64,000 bases of DNA from Chryseobacterium sp. Leaf394 (lineage in GTDB: Bacteria; Bacteroidota; Bacteroidia; Flavobacteriales; Weeksellaceae), in assembly GCF_001424105.1 (NCBI RefSeq), contig NZ_LMQH01000011.1, forward strand, positions 586,004 to 650,003, written 5' to 3'. The position numbers were made by a program, and so were the translations under genes. Shown here one piece after another: positions 18,922 through 26,453 of the stretch (its first letter is position 1; each line of letters starts with the position of its first letter). Under the pieces are notes generated by a model. That model saw only the letters and a program-made list of their open reading frames with translations, was not told the origin of the DNA and ran no database searches.

Positions 18922-21312
18922 TCAATCGTCCAAGGTTCCGATTAATTGTTCCATACCAAAATTCAATAAAAAGTCGGAGTAGTAGCTATCAAAAACATCA
19001 CGGATGTAATCATCGATAGTTATTTCTTCGTCATTGTTTTCAGCCACCAAAGAAAGTCGATAATTCTTCTTTTTCGTGATCATATATAGAAATAAAGAAT
19101 GAAAATAAACAGAGGCGATATATCTCTTTTGAGCTACAATTATTTGATCTTCGTTCTTTAATTTCTTTCTGTAATTCAAATAGACGTTACTATCCAAATT
19201 TACATAGATTTTTTCCAATATATCTCCCGAAGCTATAGGATTCATAACAGTGTCATAATTCATAGAAATACCATGAGATTCCAAGTCATCCCATTGTTCT
19301 TGTGAAACTCTTACTAATTCAGGTAATCCAATATTGGTAAAATCTTCTTCCTCTTTAGGTGCAAGTTGCTTTTTTTCTTCGGGATCGACAATTTTGAGGA
19401 ATACAATCTCTTGGAAAAAATCGTTTCCGGCACCTTTCAACGATGCTTCAATTTCTATTTCATCACCTTGTCTCAATTCTATGTCTGGATTGAAGGTAAT
19501 TTTAATTGTTCCTTTATCCGGACTTGATTTAATAATATTTAATAACTCTCCAGGCTCTTTTTCATTCCCTTGTTTATTGCCTCCTTTACTATCCGTTCGT
19601 TTTACTCTTAAAATGCTCACTTGTAAATCGCCGGGTTCATCTGTACGGTCAAAATAATGATCTTCTACATCGGTCTCAAACCGCAATGTCTTTTCGCCTC
19701 CAGTTGGTACAGGAATAGGACTGTTAGCTTTATGTTGTAATTTAAAAAAGCTAGGAAAACGCTCCGGTTTAAATGGTTTTTGTTGTTTTTCTTGTGGTCT
19801 ATTTCCTGCATGCTCTTTTTTCTCCGGTTTTTCTTTTGATTTTTCTTCGAGCTTGAGCGTATTTTGTAATAACTTGAAAAGTTCGCTATCCTTGGATAAG
19901 TTTTTTGCAAAGCTCTTTATAAGTTCAGAAGTATCTTCACTTTCTAAACCGATAGAATCTTTCCTACGCTTATTAATATCATCAAGTTTAGATTTTGTTA
20001 ATTTCTTTCGTAAATAATCCCTTAATTCTTCTGCTTTTGTTCCATTCTTCAAACGATCTCGGGAAGCCATAAAAAGGTCTTTTCTAAATTCATACTTCAT
20101 CTTTGTACAATCCACATTGATAAGCAAATAATCTTTGAGAAGATTGTATTTTAGACTTCTTGTTATAAATTCAGAAGTATAATGACCATGAACCTGTCCG
20201 TTCATTGAAAATAAGGAGGACATATTATTTTTAAAATATCTACGCTGTATATCCGCTTTTGTCTCTTTAACTGTTTTTCCTTCTTGCTTTGCCTTCAAAA
20301 CATAACACGTAACTTTCATTTTACCAAAAAGAGTATCTTCATATTCTTCAGAAAACCAATCTTCAACATAATCCTTTTCTTCTTCCAAACGCCTTTGAAG
20401 GCCATATACAGAAGTTTCTAATACCTTATTGTTTGGATAACGTTCCTTGGTATCGATAGTGAATATTGGTAGAACTGGTTTAAATAGAAATTCATTCAGA
20501 CTTTGGTTTAAATCTTGGGCAAATCCGGAAATTCCTTTCATCTGATAGGAATACATTTTAATAATAGAGCCAGTTTTAAATTTTCTGTTAAGGAGATTTA
20601 AATCTAATTCCGAAATATCAAAGGAAGGAATCTCTCGGTCAATTTTTAAATATTCATACCATGTATTTTTTTTAGTTTCTAATTCATCCTTCGATAAGGG
20701 ATGTTCTCTCACTAATGTAAAACCAAAATTACCGGAATTATCAAATCTTTTAGAGCCAATTAATTGATAGCCTTTGTTTCCACAAAATACAATTGCTCCA
20801 CTACCACCCATGTTGTATTTTCCTTGAACAAAATGAATTTCATTTTTATTTCCTCGCATTAAAGAAAGAAAAGTTTTCTCAAAATCTTTAGGATGCTGTC
20901 CTTCTCCATTATCATAAATAATCACAGAACTTTGCTTAGTCGGTCCATCTGCAATTATTTGTATATCTTCAGCCTGCTTTCTTCTAAATGTATTTAAGTC
21001 CCAATTTTTATTATCAGGAAAGAATAGTTCAATTGCTTCATCCATAGATTTAGGTGCATCTTTACTTTTAGGATCTAATCCTAATTCAAGGCATTTTTTC
21101 ATCAATGTAGCATCAATAGAGTTGGTAACTTTTTCAACTAATGCTGCAATTGGATTAGATTGCTGATTTTCAATAATACTGAAATTTGATTCATTTTCTC
21201 CAATTGGAAACCAGTTTAATGCATCTTTTAAGTATGCATTCCCAGAGATAAGTGCATCGACATCGGTTTCAGTTTTGCAGAGATATAGTGATTCGAATAA
21301 AGTTTTAGGCAT
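18922..21312 (-). CDS. GHKL (HATPase_c) ATPase, MORC/Hsp90-like
   Basis: This is a 796-residue protein. Bergerat-fold motifs are in order: the N-box VEKVTNSIDA (59-68), DNGEG (134-138) and the glycine lid GKYNMGGSGA (164-173). The next about 270 residues fit an S5-like transducer domain, as in MORC, MutL and Hsp90. A charged linker with EKPEKKEHAGNRPQEKQQK (about 500) separates it from a C-terminal domain that contains beta-rich sequence (PDKGTIKITFNPDIELRQGDEIEIEASLKG). Such ATPases usually form clamps around DNA or remodel partners. Twelve bases separate it from the cysteine desulfurase gene upstream, and an Mrr-like nuclease follows. It probably controls the nuclease or clamps DNA. Confidence 0.85.
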   Translation of the reverse strand: MPKTLFESLYLCKTETDVDALISGNAYLKDALNWFPIGENESNFSIIENQQSNPIAALVEKVTNSIDATLMKKCLELGLDPKSKDAPKSMDEAIELFFPDNKNWDLNTFRRKQAEDIQIIADGPTKQSSVIIYDNGEGQHPKDFEKTFLSLMRGNKNEIHFVQGKYNMGGSGAIVFCGNKGYQLIGSKRFDNSGNFGFTLVREHPLSKDELETKKNTWYEYLKIDREIPSFDISELDLNLLNRKFKTGSIIKMYSYQMKGISGFAQDLNQSLNEFLFKPVLPIFTIDTKERYPNNKVLETSVYGLQRRLEEEKDYVEDWFSEEYEDTLFGKMKVTCYVLKAKQEGKTVKETKADIQRRYFKNNMSSLFSMNGQVHGHYTSEFITRSLKYNLLKDYLLINVDCTKMKYEFRKDLFMASRDRLKNGTKAEELRDYLRKKLTKSKLDDINKRRKDSIGLESEDTSELIKSFAKNLSKDSELFKLLQNTLKLEEKSKEKPEKKEHAGNRPQEKQQKPFKPERFPSFFKLQHKANSPIPVPTGGEKTLRFETDVEDHYFDRTDEPGDLQVSILRVKRTDSKGGNKQGNEKEPGELLNIIKSSPDKGTIKITFNPDIELRQGDEIEIEASLKGAGNDFFQEIVFLKIVDPEEKKQLAPKEEEDFTNIGLPELVRVSQEQWDDLESHGISMNYDTVMNPIASGDILEKIYVNLDSNVYLNYRKKLKNEDQIIVAQKRYIASVYFHSLFLYMITKKKNYRLSLVAENNDEEITIDDYIRDVFDSYYSDFLLNFGMEQLIGTLDD

Positions 21313-21324
21313 AAAAATACTTAA

Positions 21325-22455
21325 TTATCGGATTGCTATAAAGTTATGAATTCTTTCCAAGAATATTTCGATATCTTCCATTGTATTCTCTTTTCCGAGA
21401 GAAATACGGATACTACTCATAGCATTATCATTAGAAAGTCCCATTGCTAAAAGAACATGTGACGGTTGGATGATAGCGGAATTGCATGCAGAGCCGTTAC
21501 TTACAGCAACATCCTTATTCATACCAATAAAAAATTCGGTGTCAAAATTAGGAATACAAATATTTATTGTATTATAAATTCTTGAAGCATTTTTACTATT
21601 TATAAAAGATCCTTCAATTTTTGATAACGCTTTTTCTAAAGTATCCCGAAGATTTTCAATATGAACACGATTGATTTCCATTTCCTTTTCAGCAATTTCG
21701 AATGCTTTTCCTAATCCTGCTATCAATGGTACATTATGCGTTCCGCTTCTTAATCCTTTTTCTTGACCTCCACCATGAATTAAAGGTTGTATTTTATTTT
21801 GTTTTGTAATTATGTGGTTGATATATATTCCACCAATACCTTTAGGAGCATACATCTTATGACCAGAGAAGCACAGTATGTCAATATTGGATGTTAGGAC
21901 GTCTATAGGTAATTTCCCTACTCCTTGTGTGCCGTCACAAACGAAATATATGTCAGCTTCTTTTGTTATTTTACCAACTTCATTAATTGGATGAATAACG
22001 CCTGTTTCATTGTTTACCCACATCAAACATATTAGCAAAGTATCTGATTTTATTAAAGACTTTAACAATTCCAAATCTACTGTACCATCATTATCTACAG
22101 GAAGGTAATCAATTTCATATCCAATACTTTCTAAATAATGGCAAGTTTCTAAAACTGCTTTATGTTCTGTAAGGCAGGTAATGAGATGTTTTTTTTTATT
22201 AGTGGGATTTAATGCTAAGCCTTTTAATGCTAAATTTAGGCTTTCGGTTGCACCAGAAGTAAAATAGATCTCATTGGAATTACTTCCAATCATAGCACTG
22301 ATTTCTTTCCTTACTTCGCTTATTCTACGTAATGAATCCATTCCAAAAGAATAGGAGCTTGATGCATTACCATACATAGTAGAAAAATATTTGTAGCTAT
22401 AATCTAATATCCTTTTATCAACTGGAGTTGTAGAATTGTTATCAAGATATATCAT
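21325..22455 (-). CDS. Cysteine desulfurase (NifS/IscS/DndA-like)
   Basis: This is a 376-residue, full-length PLP enzyme that removes sulfur from L-cysteine as an enzyme-bound persulfide. Visible signatures are the N-terminal YLDNNSTTPVD, His98 in LTEHKAV, Asp174 in CDGTQGVGK, the PLP-binding Lys200 in FSGHKMYAPKG, and the active-site loop SNGSACNSA with Cys324. No IscU, IscA or other Fe-S assembly genes are near. It heads a run with a GHKL ATPase and an Mrr nuclease and faces an operon with a DndC-like PP-loop protein. A dedicated DndA-type sulfur donor for DNA modification therefore fits better than general Fe-S assembly. Confidence 0.92.
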   Translation of the reverse strand: MIYLDNNSTTPVDKRILDYSYKYFSTMYGNASSSYSFGMDSLRRISEVRKEISAMIGSNSNEIYFTSGATESLNLALKGLALNPTNKKKHLITCLTEHKAVLETCHYLESIGYEIDYLPVDNDGTVDLELLKSLIKSDTLLICLMWVNNETGVIHPINEVGKITKEADIYFVCDGTQGVGKLPIDVLTSNIDILCFSGHKMYAPKGIGGIYINHIITKQNKIQPLIHGGGQEKGLRSGTHNVPLIAGLGKAFEIAEKEMEINRVHIENLRDTLEKALSKIEGSFINSKNASRIYNTINICIPNFDTEFFIGMNKDVAVSNGSACNSAIIQPSHVLLAMGLSNDNAMSSIRISLGKENTMEDIEIFLERIHNFIAIR

Positions 22456-22512
22456 TGAATTTGTGATATTTATATCAACCTGTAAAGAGGATTTTATGAA
22501 AAGTTAATGAAA

Positions 22513-22956
22513 TCACTTACGAACTATCCAGCAATTATTTTCGTAAAAACAATGAATAGTTGAGATAAAATTGCCTTCAAGATCTTGAACATATAAATTT
22601 CTAAATGTCCCTAATGCAATAATAAAATTATTTTCAGGAATCTGGAGTAATTTTGAAACTTGTTCTTTTAAAATTTCTGAATAATTTCTATATACACTTA
22701 ACCAGCTGAAATTATTTGTAATACTTATGTCTGTATCATATTTCTTTATACTACCCTCTGTTATAATGTAAGGTACTTCTCCAATATTTACACCTGATGA
22801 ATAAACCTCAATATAAGTACCGAAGTCTATAATTTTTTCTATAGGTATCTTCAAAGATAATTGTACTCTTTCTAATTCTTCCATAATTTTTTTTCGATTT
22901 ATAATTTTTTTTCTGACGTTACTTTTCAAATTTTTTATTCCTATTAAATACATCAA
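22513..22956 (-). CDS. Unknown protein upstream of the cysteine desulfurase
   Basis: This is a 147-residue soluble protein of no recognised family. It begins with a basic segment (NLKSNVRKKIINRKKIMEEL) followed by a mainly beta-strand body (FGTYIEVYSSGVNIGEVPYIITEG, then FIIALGTFRNLYVQDLEG). The true start could be the second Met or later. It is the promoter-proximal gene of the leftward operon, 57 bases before the desulfurase, and has a good -7 box upstream. It could be a small regulator or accessory subunit of the system. No function is proposed. Confidence 0.65.
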   Translation of the reverse strand: MMYLIGIKNLKSNVRKKIINRKKIMEELERVQLSLKIPIEKIIDFGTYIEVYSSGVNIGEVPYIITEGSIKKYDTDISITNNFSWLSVYRNYSEILKEQVSKLLQIPENNFIIALGTFRNLYVQDLEGNFISTIHCFYENNCWIVRK

Positions 22957-22982
22957 ATAAAACTCCTATTTATTAGGTTTAT

Positions 22983-22990
22983 CAAATATA
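22983..22990 (-). promoter_or_regulatory. -7 box of the leftward operon (TATATTTG)
   Basis: Read leftward, TATATTTG fits TAnnTTTG exactly and lies 26 bases before the start codon at 22956. No clear -33 TTTG was found. It would drive 22956 through 17411. Confidence 0.5.
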
Positions 22991-23047
22991 CAAAATCATC
23001 ACTTAAAATAAATAATGGTACTTTGATACCTTTCAAAAACCACAAAT

Positions 23048-23197
23048 ATGAAAACACTAAAAATCTACAGTGTAATTGCTACTATTGCAATCATCGTATT
23101 ATCAATAATTCTTTATCAGAAGATCAAAAAGCACGACAAAACCCAAGAAGTATATAAAGAAACAGAAGAAGTTCCCCATCAATGTTCAGATAGATAA
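23048..23197 (+). CDS. 49-residue single-span membrane peptide
   Basis: ATG at 23048 opens a 49-residue frame. It has a short basic N-terminus (MKTLKIYS), one hydrophobic helix (VIATIAIIVLSIILYQ) and a charged tail ending in a Cys-Ser-Asp-Arg. A possible -7-like GTACTTTG lies 23 bases upstream (23018-23025). It is divergent from the leftward sulfur-type operon. It may be a small membrane effector, or only a chance frame. No family is recognised. Confidence 0.45.
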   Translation: MKTLKIYSVIATIAIIVLSIILYQKIKKHDKTQEVYKETEEVPHQCSDR

Positions 23198-23240
23198 TAC
23201 AGCGAATTGAATAAATAAATATAAATCGCAGGCATGCACT

Positions 23241-23537
23241 TTAATCTGGGATAGTTATGCCTTTAGCATTTTCAAATTCTTTAAAGAACTGTTCTAAAGA
23301 AAACTGCTGATGCCTAAGTATATTATAAATAGTTGACATGGGAATATTGTAACCTTCTGGCAATTTTAGTTTAGAAATTGTAGAAGAGGTTATGCCACAG
23401 AGTTTAGCATATTCATTCTGTGAAATAATTTCGCCTTTTTGGTTATAATATTCTCGCAGTAATTTACTTTCAATAAAATTGCACAGGTGCTTATTCACAA
23501 GTGCATTCTTATTATTTAAAACTTCTTTGTCTATCAT
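23241..23537 (-). CDS. XRE-like helix-turn-helix protein
   Basis: This is a 98-residue protein with a central helix-turn-helix: SQNEYAKLCGITSSTISKLKLPEGYNIPMSTIYNIL, about residues 39-74, with the usual G-I-T turn and S-x-S-K recognition helix. It starts 3 bases after the upstream 84-residue gene, so the two form a pair. It likely binds DNA to regulate its own pair or nearby genes. Confidence 0.7.
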   Translation of the reverse strand: MIDKEVLNNKNALVNKHLCNFIESKLLREYYNQKGEIISQNEYAKLCGITSSTISKLKLPEGYNIPMSTIYNILRHQQFSLEQFFKEFENAKGITIPD

Positions 23538-23540
23538 TCA

Positions 23541-23795
23541 TTAGTAATCTAGACAAAAAAATTTTTTATAATTATCATCAAAAATTTCTCTATAAAAATC
23601 TACAATAGGTATTATATCAATCTGTTTAATCGCCTTATCATGTAGGTTGATTAGTGATCCGTTCGGACCAATTTTTCTAAGCTCTTCAATATCTATATTC
23701 GTTATTGTGAAATAGCCATCTTTTTCTAAAATAGTACGAAGTTGTTTTTGGAAAGTATTGTACGCATGAATTTCATTTATTGTAGAATAATTCAT
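23541..23795 (-). CDS. 84-residue protein of unknown function
   Basis: This is a small acidic soluble protein (TINEIHAYNTFQKQLRTILEKDG, then IIPIVDFYREIFDDNYKKFF). It precedes the helix-turn-helix gene by 3 bases. Its start codon is only 8 bases from the divergent start at 23804, so the two directions share one very short control region. It could be a partner of the regulator. No family is recognised. Confidence 0.55.
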   Translation of the reverse strand: MNYSTINEIHAYNTFQKQLRTILEKDGYFTITNIDIEELRKIGPNGSLINLHDKAIKQIDIIPIVDFYREIFDDNYKKFFCLDY

Positions 23796-23803
23796 TGCTA
23801 ATA

Positions 23804-24400
23804 ATGCACAGAATTGTAATAGCAGAAATTGATGAAAATATGCATTCCACTCCTTCTGAAGATGAGATTAACAGGATATACGAGGCTATACAACAGGACA
23901 GAATAAATAAAACTGCAAGAGTTAAGGAAGCTTTATCAAAAATTGTTGGATAAAGAGAATCCGTTGTTTACAGTAAAAAAATAGGAATTTCAGATAGTTA
24001 CATCCGTGAGATACTTGAAGGAAAAAAAGTGAAAGCAGGTTATGAGATAATTGATAAGATAGAGTTGTTTTTAAATACGATCCTACCTGATTTTGAAATG
24101 TCTATTGAAAACCCACTAACTTTAAAAAACTTCACGCAGGATTATGTCAATACGATAACAAATGAGATCAATAGAGTTGTCGTAAATCTAAAAGATTATC
24201 GTTTTAATCTTGCTCAAATGATTACAACAAGAGAAACTGCAACAGATTGGAAGGGTGATAAAATTTCGGTTACAAGATCAATTGAATATTCCATAGAAAG
24301 ACCTAGTTGTTTTTTTTATCATCTGAGAAGCTTTATTTGTTCAACTATATATATTGTTTCACTTTTTCTTCTACAAATGAAAAATCAATCCATTTACTAA
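23804..24400 (+). pseudogene. Helix-turn-helix gene with one in-frame TAA
   Basis: ATG at 23804 gives 49 codons (MHRIVIAEIDENMHSTP ... LSKIVG), then TAA at 23951-23953. The same frame then continues for another 148 codons through RESVVYSKKIGISDSYIREILEGKKV, a helix-turn-helix, and a helical region ending near SIEYSIERP. A single C-to-T change (CAA to TAA) would explain the stop. Downstream translation could restart only at a weak GTG at 24029. The last about 40 codons are hydrophobic and overlap an opposite gene, so the original C-terminus may also be lost. Confidence 0.7.
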
Positions 24401-25142
24401 AATGCAATAAAGCAAAGTGGTGCTGTTCTGTATCTAATTCTTCCAGTTTTTCCATAAGAACTTCTGGCTCAATCTCTTTTCTGATAATTTGATATAATAA
24501 ATAATATGAATAGTCTACAGATTTTAGAAAATCAAAAGAATCAGGATTTTCTGAAGCACAGATCTCTATAATTCTTTTTTTATGTGAATGATATAATTCA
24601 GTTTCCCAGATTCCTTCAGCATTTTGCGCCAAAATATTTGCATTTTCTGGTTTTACCAACAAATTTAAATAATGGACATAGCCGGACGAAAGGTATTCAT
24701 CTAATAATTTTTCAGTTACATCAGTTTGCGCAAACTCAACGTACCGAATTGCTGCTCTTTTATCATAAGAATATTCAGAATTAAAGAAGGTATTAAAAAA
24801 ATCAATTTTATAATCGTCAGGCAATTATGATAATTGTAATTCTAAAATTTTTCTTAATCTTTGGGATTTTCGATAATTCATTCCTGCTTCTAAAAGCTCA
24901 TTAAGATCTTCAAACATTTTTTCATGATCATTATAGTTTGGTATTCTCCTTTCAATATTGTTGTACATTGAATCACTAAATTCGGGAATATTATTTTCAA
25001 TGTAATCTCTAACTAATCTTTCAAAATCTACGGTATTGAAAGCAGCCTGAATTAGTGCGCTATAAGGATGATCTATTTGTGCTGTCACATCTGCTTTTTT
25101 TTCAAACAATAAGATTAAAAGTTCTTTTTGATGTTCATTCAT
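24345..25142 (-). pseudogene. One gene split by an in-frame TAA (105 + 159 codons)
   Basis: ATG at 25142 opens 105 codons (MNEHQKELLILLFEKKADVT ... LELQLS) to TAA at 24825-24827. The very next codon continues in the same frame for 159 codons (PDDYKIDFFNTFFNSEYSYDKRAAIRYVEF ... VEEKVKQYI). Both parts are acidic and helical, with HEAT/ankyrin-like spacing, and read as one 265-codon protein. The second part could only start at the TTG abutting the stop. It follows the DUF3800 gene by 10 bases. Function is unknown. Either a nonsense mutation or stop-restart coupling is possible. Confidence 0.65.
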
Positions 25143-25152
25143 GGTTATTTTT

Positions 25153-26295
25153 TTATGGTCTTACCTTTTCAATTATATCTTTCAAAGTCTGAAATTCCGG
25201 ATCATCTAAAATATCCAGAGAGTTATTTGTTGCCAATAGTATCGATTCTCGACACAGATTAATTCTTCGCAATAATGGCAAAACTATGGAATTGCCATGT
25301 TGAACATATTTTTTTATTTCGCTGTTATTAGTTGGAATTTTATAACCTTCACGACTACTTGCGATAAGAATACCCTTATCTCGTAAACTACCAACCATAT
25401 TTCCAAATTGTTCTTTACCTAATTTGGACTCTCTGTTAACATTAAGATGTTCGATGAACTCCTGGGCGGTGGTGTAGTTTTTATAGTGATTGGATTCATG
25501 GTATCGAACTAAGACTTTCAGAAAGTTTATAGCATCCTGCATTTGTTGGGTTTCGGGAGATGCAGTATCAAGATAGTCAAAAATGCTTCGAAGACTTAAA
25601 TCTGTAATTGCCTGACTGTAAAATTCGTCAGCCTTCGTTTCATTGTACTCATTAATTTTATACACTTTTGGAAAGTGATTAATACCGATAATCTTTCCAG
25701 AAAGTCTTTCTAAGAATTGCTGAGAATGATCACTTTTTTTATGCTCATCAAAAATATAACCTAATGTACCGGCAATAAAATCAGCGACTTGTACTCCTAA
25801 CTCTTTATCACTTTTATTAACAAAAAACTCAGAACCTTCAAATAATGTGCGAATATGATTTTGCCTTACATAATTCTTGAATTCGAGCATAAATTCATTG
25901 CCACCATGTTCATCGACTTTAAGCTCCAACCGTGGAAACGTTTTATAAAGTTCTTTATAGAGTATACCATTCAAATATTTGTAGAATGACTTTTTATATT
26001 TAAATCCTTCACCATAAAGCTTTGTCTTGTCAACAACTACTGAGTAAATATTGAATTTAAGCTTGGCAAGCTCATCTAATATATGAAGTCTCCTTTTATA
26101 ATTATCTTTTACTTTAGATGATTTGATTTCTCCAGTCTGAAAATATCTTGACCTGATTTTTTCAACTTCAATATAAAATTTTTCCAAATCTTCATAATTT
26201 ACTATTATACTGGCAATTATAAAGTGTGTGCTTTCCGTTGAAAATTTAAATGAGTTGTTTCCAAATTCATCTGCAAATGCAATTACTTGTTTCAT
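25153..26295 (-). CDS. DUF3800-family protein
   Basis: This is a 380-residue protein. The opening IAFADEFGNNSFKFSTESTHFIIASIIV, the middle ELKVDEHGGNEF and the later KELGVQVADFIAGTLGY match the spaced acidic residues of DUF3800, an RNase-H-like-fold family often found in phage-defence and mobile regions. The usual D-E/S-G opening is present as DEFG. The C-terminal about 150 residues (from DYLDTASPETQQMQ) look like a helical plus winged-helix extension (LGKEQFGNMVGSLRDKGILI). It is first in a leftward run with the split gene at 24345-25142. Nuclease activity is suspected for the family but not established to my knowledge. Confidence 0.82.
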   Translation of the reverse strand: MKQVIAFADEFGNNSFKFSTESTHFIIASIIVNYEDLEKFYIEVEKIRSRYFQTGEIKSSKVKDNYKRRLHILDELAKLKFNIYSVVVDKTKLYGEGFKYKKSFYKYLNGILYKELYKTFPRLELKVDEHGGNEFMLEFKNYVRQNHIRTLFEGSEFFVNKSDKELGVQVADFIAGTLGYIFDEHKKSDHSQQFLERLSGKIIGINHFPKVYKINEYNETKADEFYSQAITDLSLRSIFDYLDTASPETQQMQDAINFLKVLVRYHESNHYKNYTTAQEFIEHLNVNRESKLGKEQFGNMVGSLRDKGILIASSREGYKIPTNNSEIKKYVQHGNSIVLPLLRRINLCRESILLATNNSLDILDDPEFQTLKDIIEKVRP

Positions 26296-26394
26296 ATATC
26301 CTAAATTTATAAAGTTACAAGATTTTCTAATATTATTTTATTAGAATCTGCAAATTAACTTTTCAAATAGGATTTAGAAAATATGAATTAAAAG

Positions 26395-26402
26395 TATATT
26401 TG
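26395..26402 (+). promoter_or_regulatory. -7 box of the hsdMS operon (TATATTTG)
   Basis: TATATTTG fits TAnnTTTG exactly and lies 51 bases before ATG 26454. An in-frame ATG at 26400 would lie within this box, which argues for the start at 26454. A small hairpin (TGCTCGA ... TTGAGCA, 26407-26427) falls in the leader. Confidence 0.55.
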
Positions 26403-26453
26403 CATTTGCTCGATATTTTGTTGAGCAAGATTATTAGGTTAACAACAGAATAT

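Noticed and set aside
8653..22956. BREX system
   Set aside because: Large ATPases are present, but I see no PglZ-type phosphatase, no PglX-type methyltransferase and no BrxL. The PP-loop protein alone does not justify the name.
8653..22956. Standard Dnd or Ssp phosphorothioation system
   Set aside because: Only DndC-like and DndA-like proteins are recognisable. No DndD SMC-type ATPase, DndE, SspB, SspD or SspE was found, so I call it sulfur-like and not Dnd.
23241..23795. Toxin-antitoxin pair
   Set aside because: The layout of a small protein plus helix-turn-helix protein fits, but the 84-residue protein shows no motif of RelE, HigB or other known toxins.
26400..26453. Upstream ATG for hsdM at 26400
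   Set aside because: It lies within the -7 promoter box and adds residues that do not look like the HsdM N-terminus.
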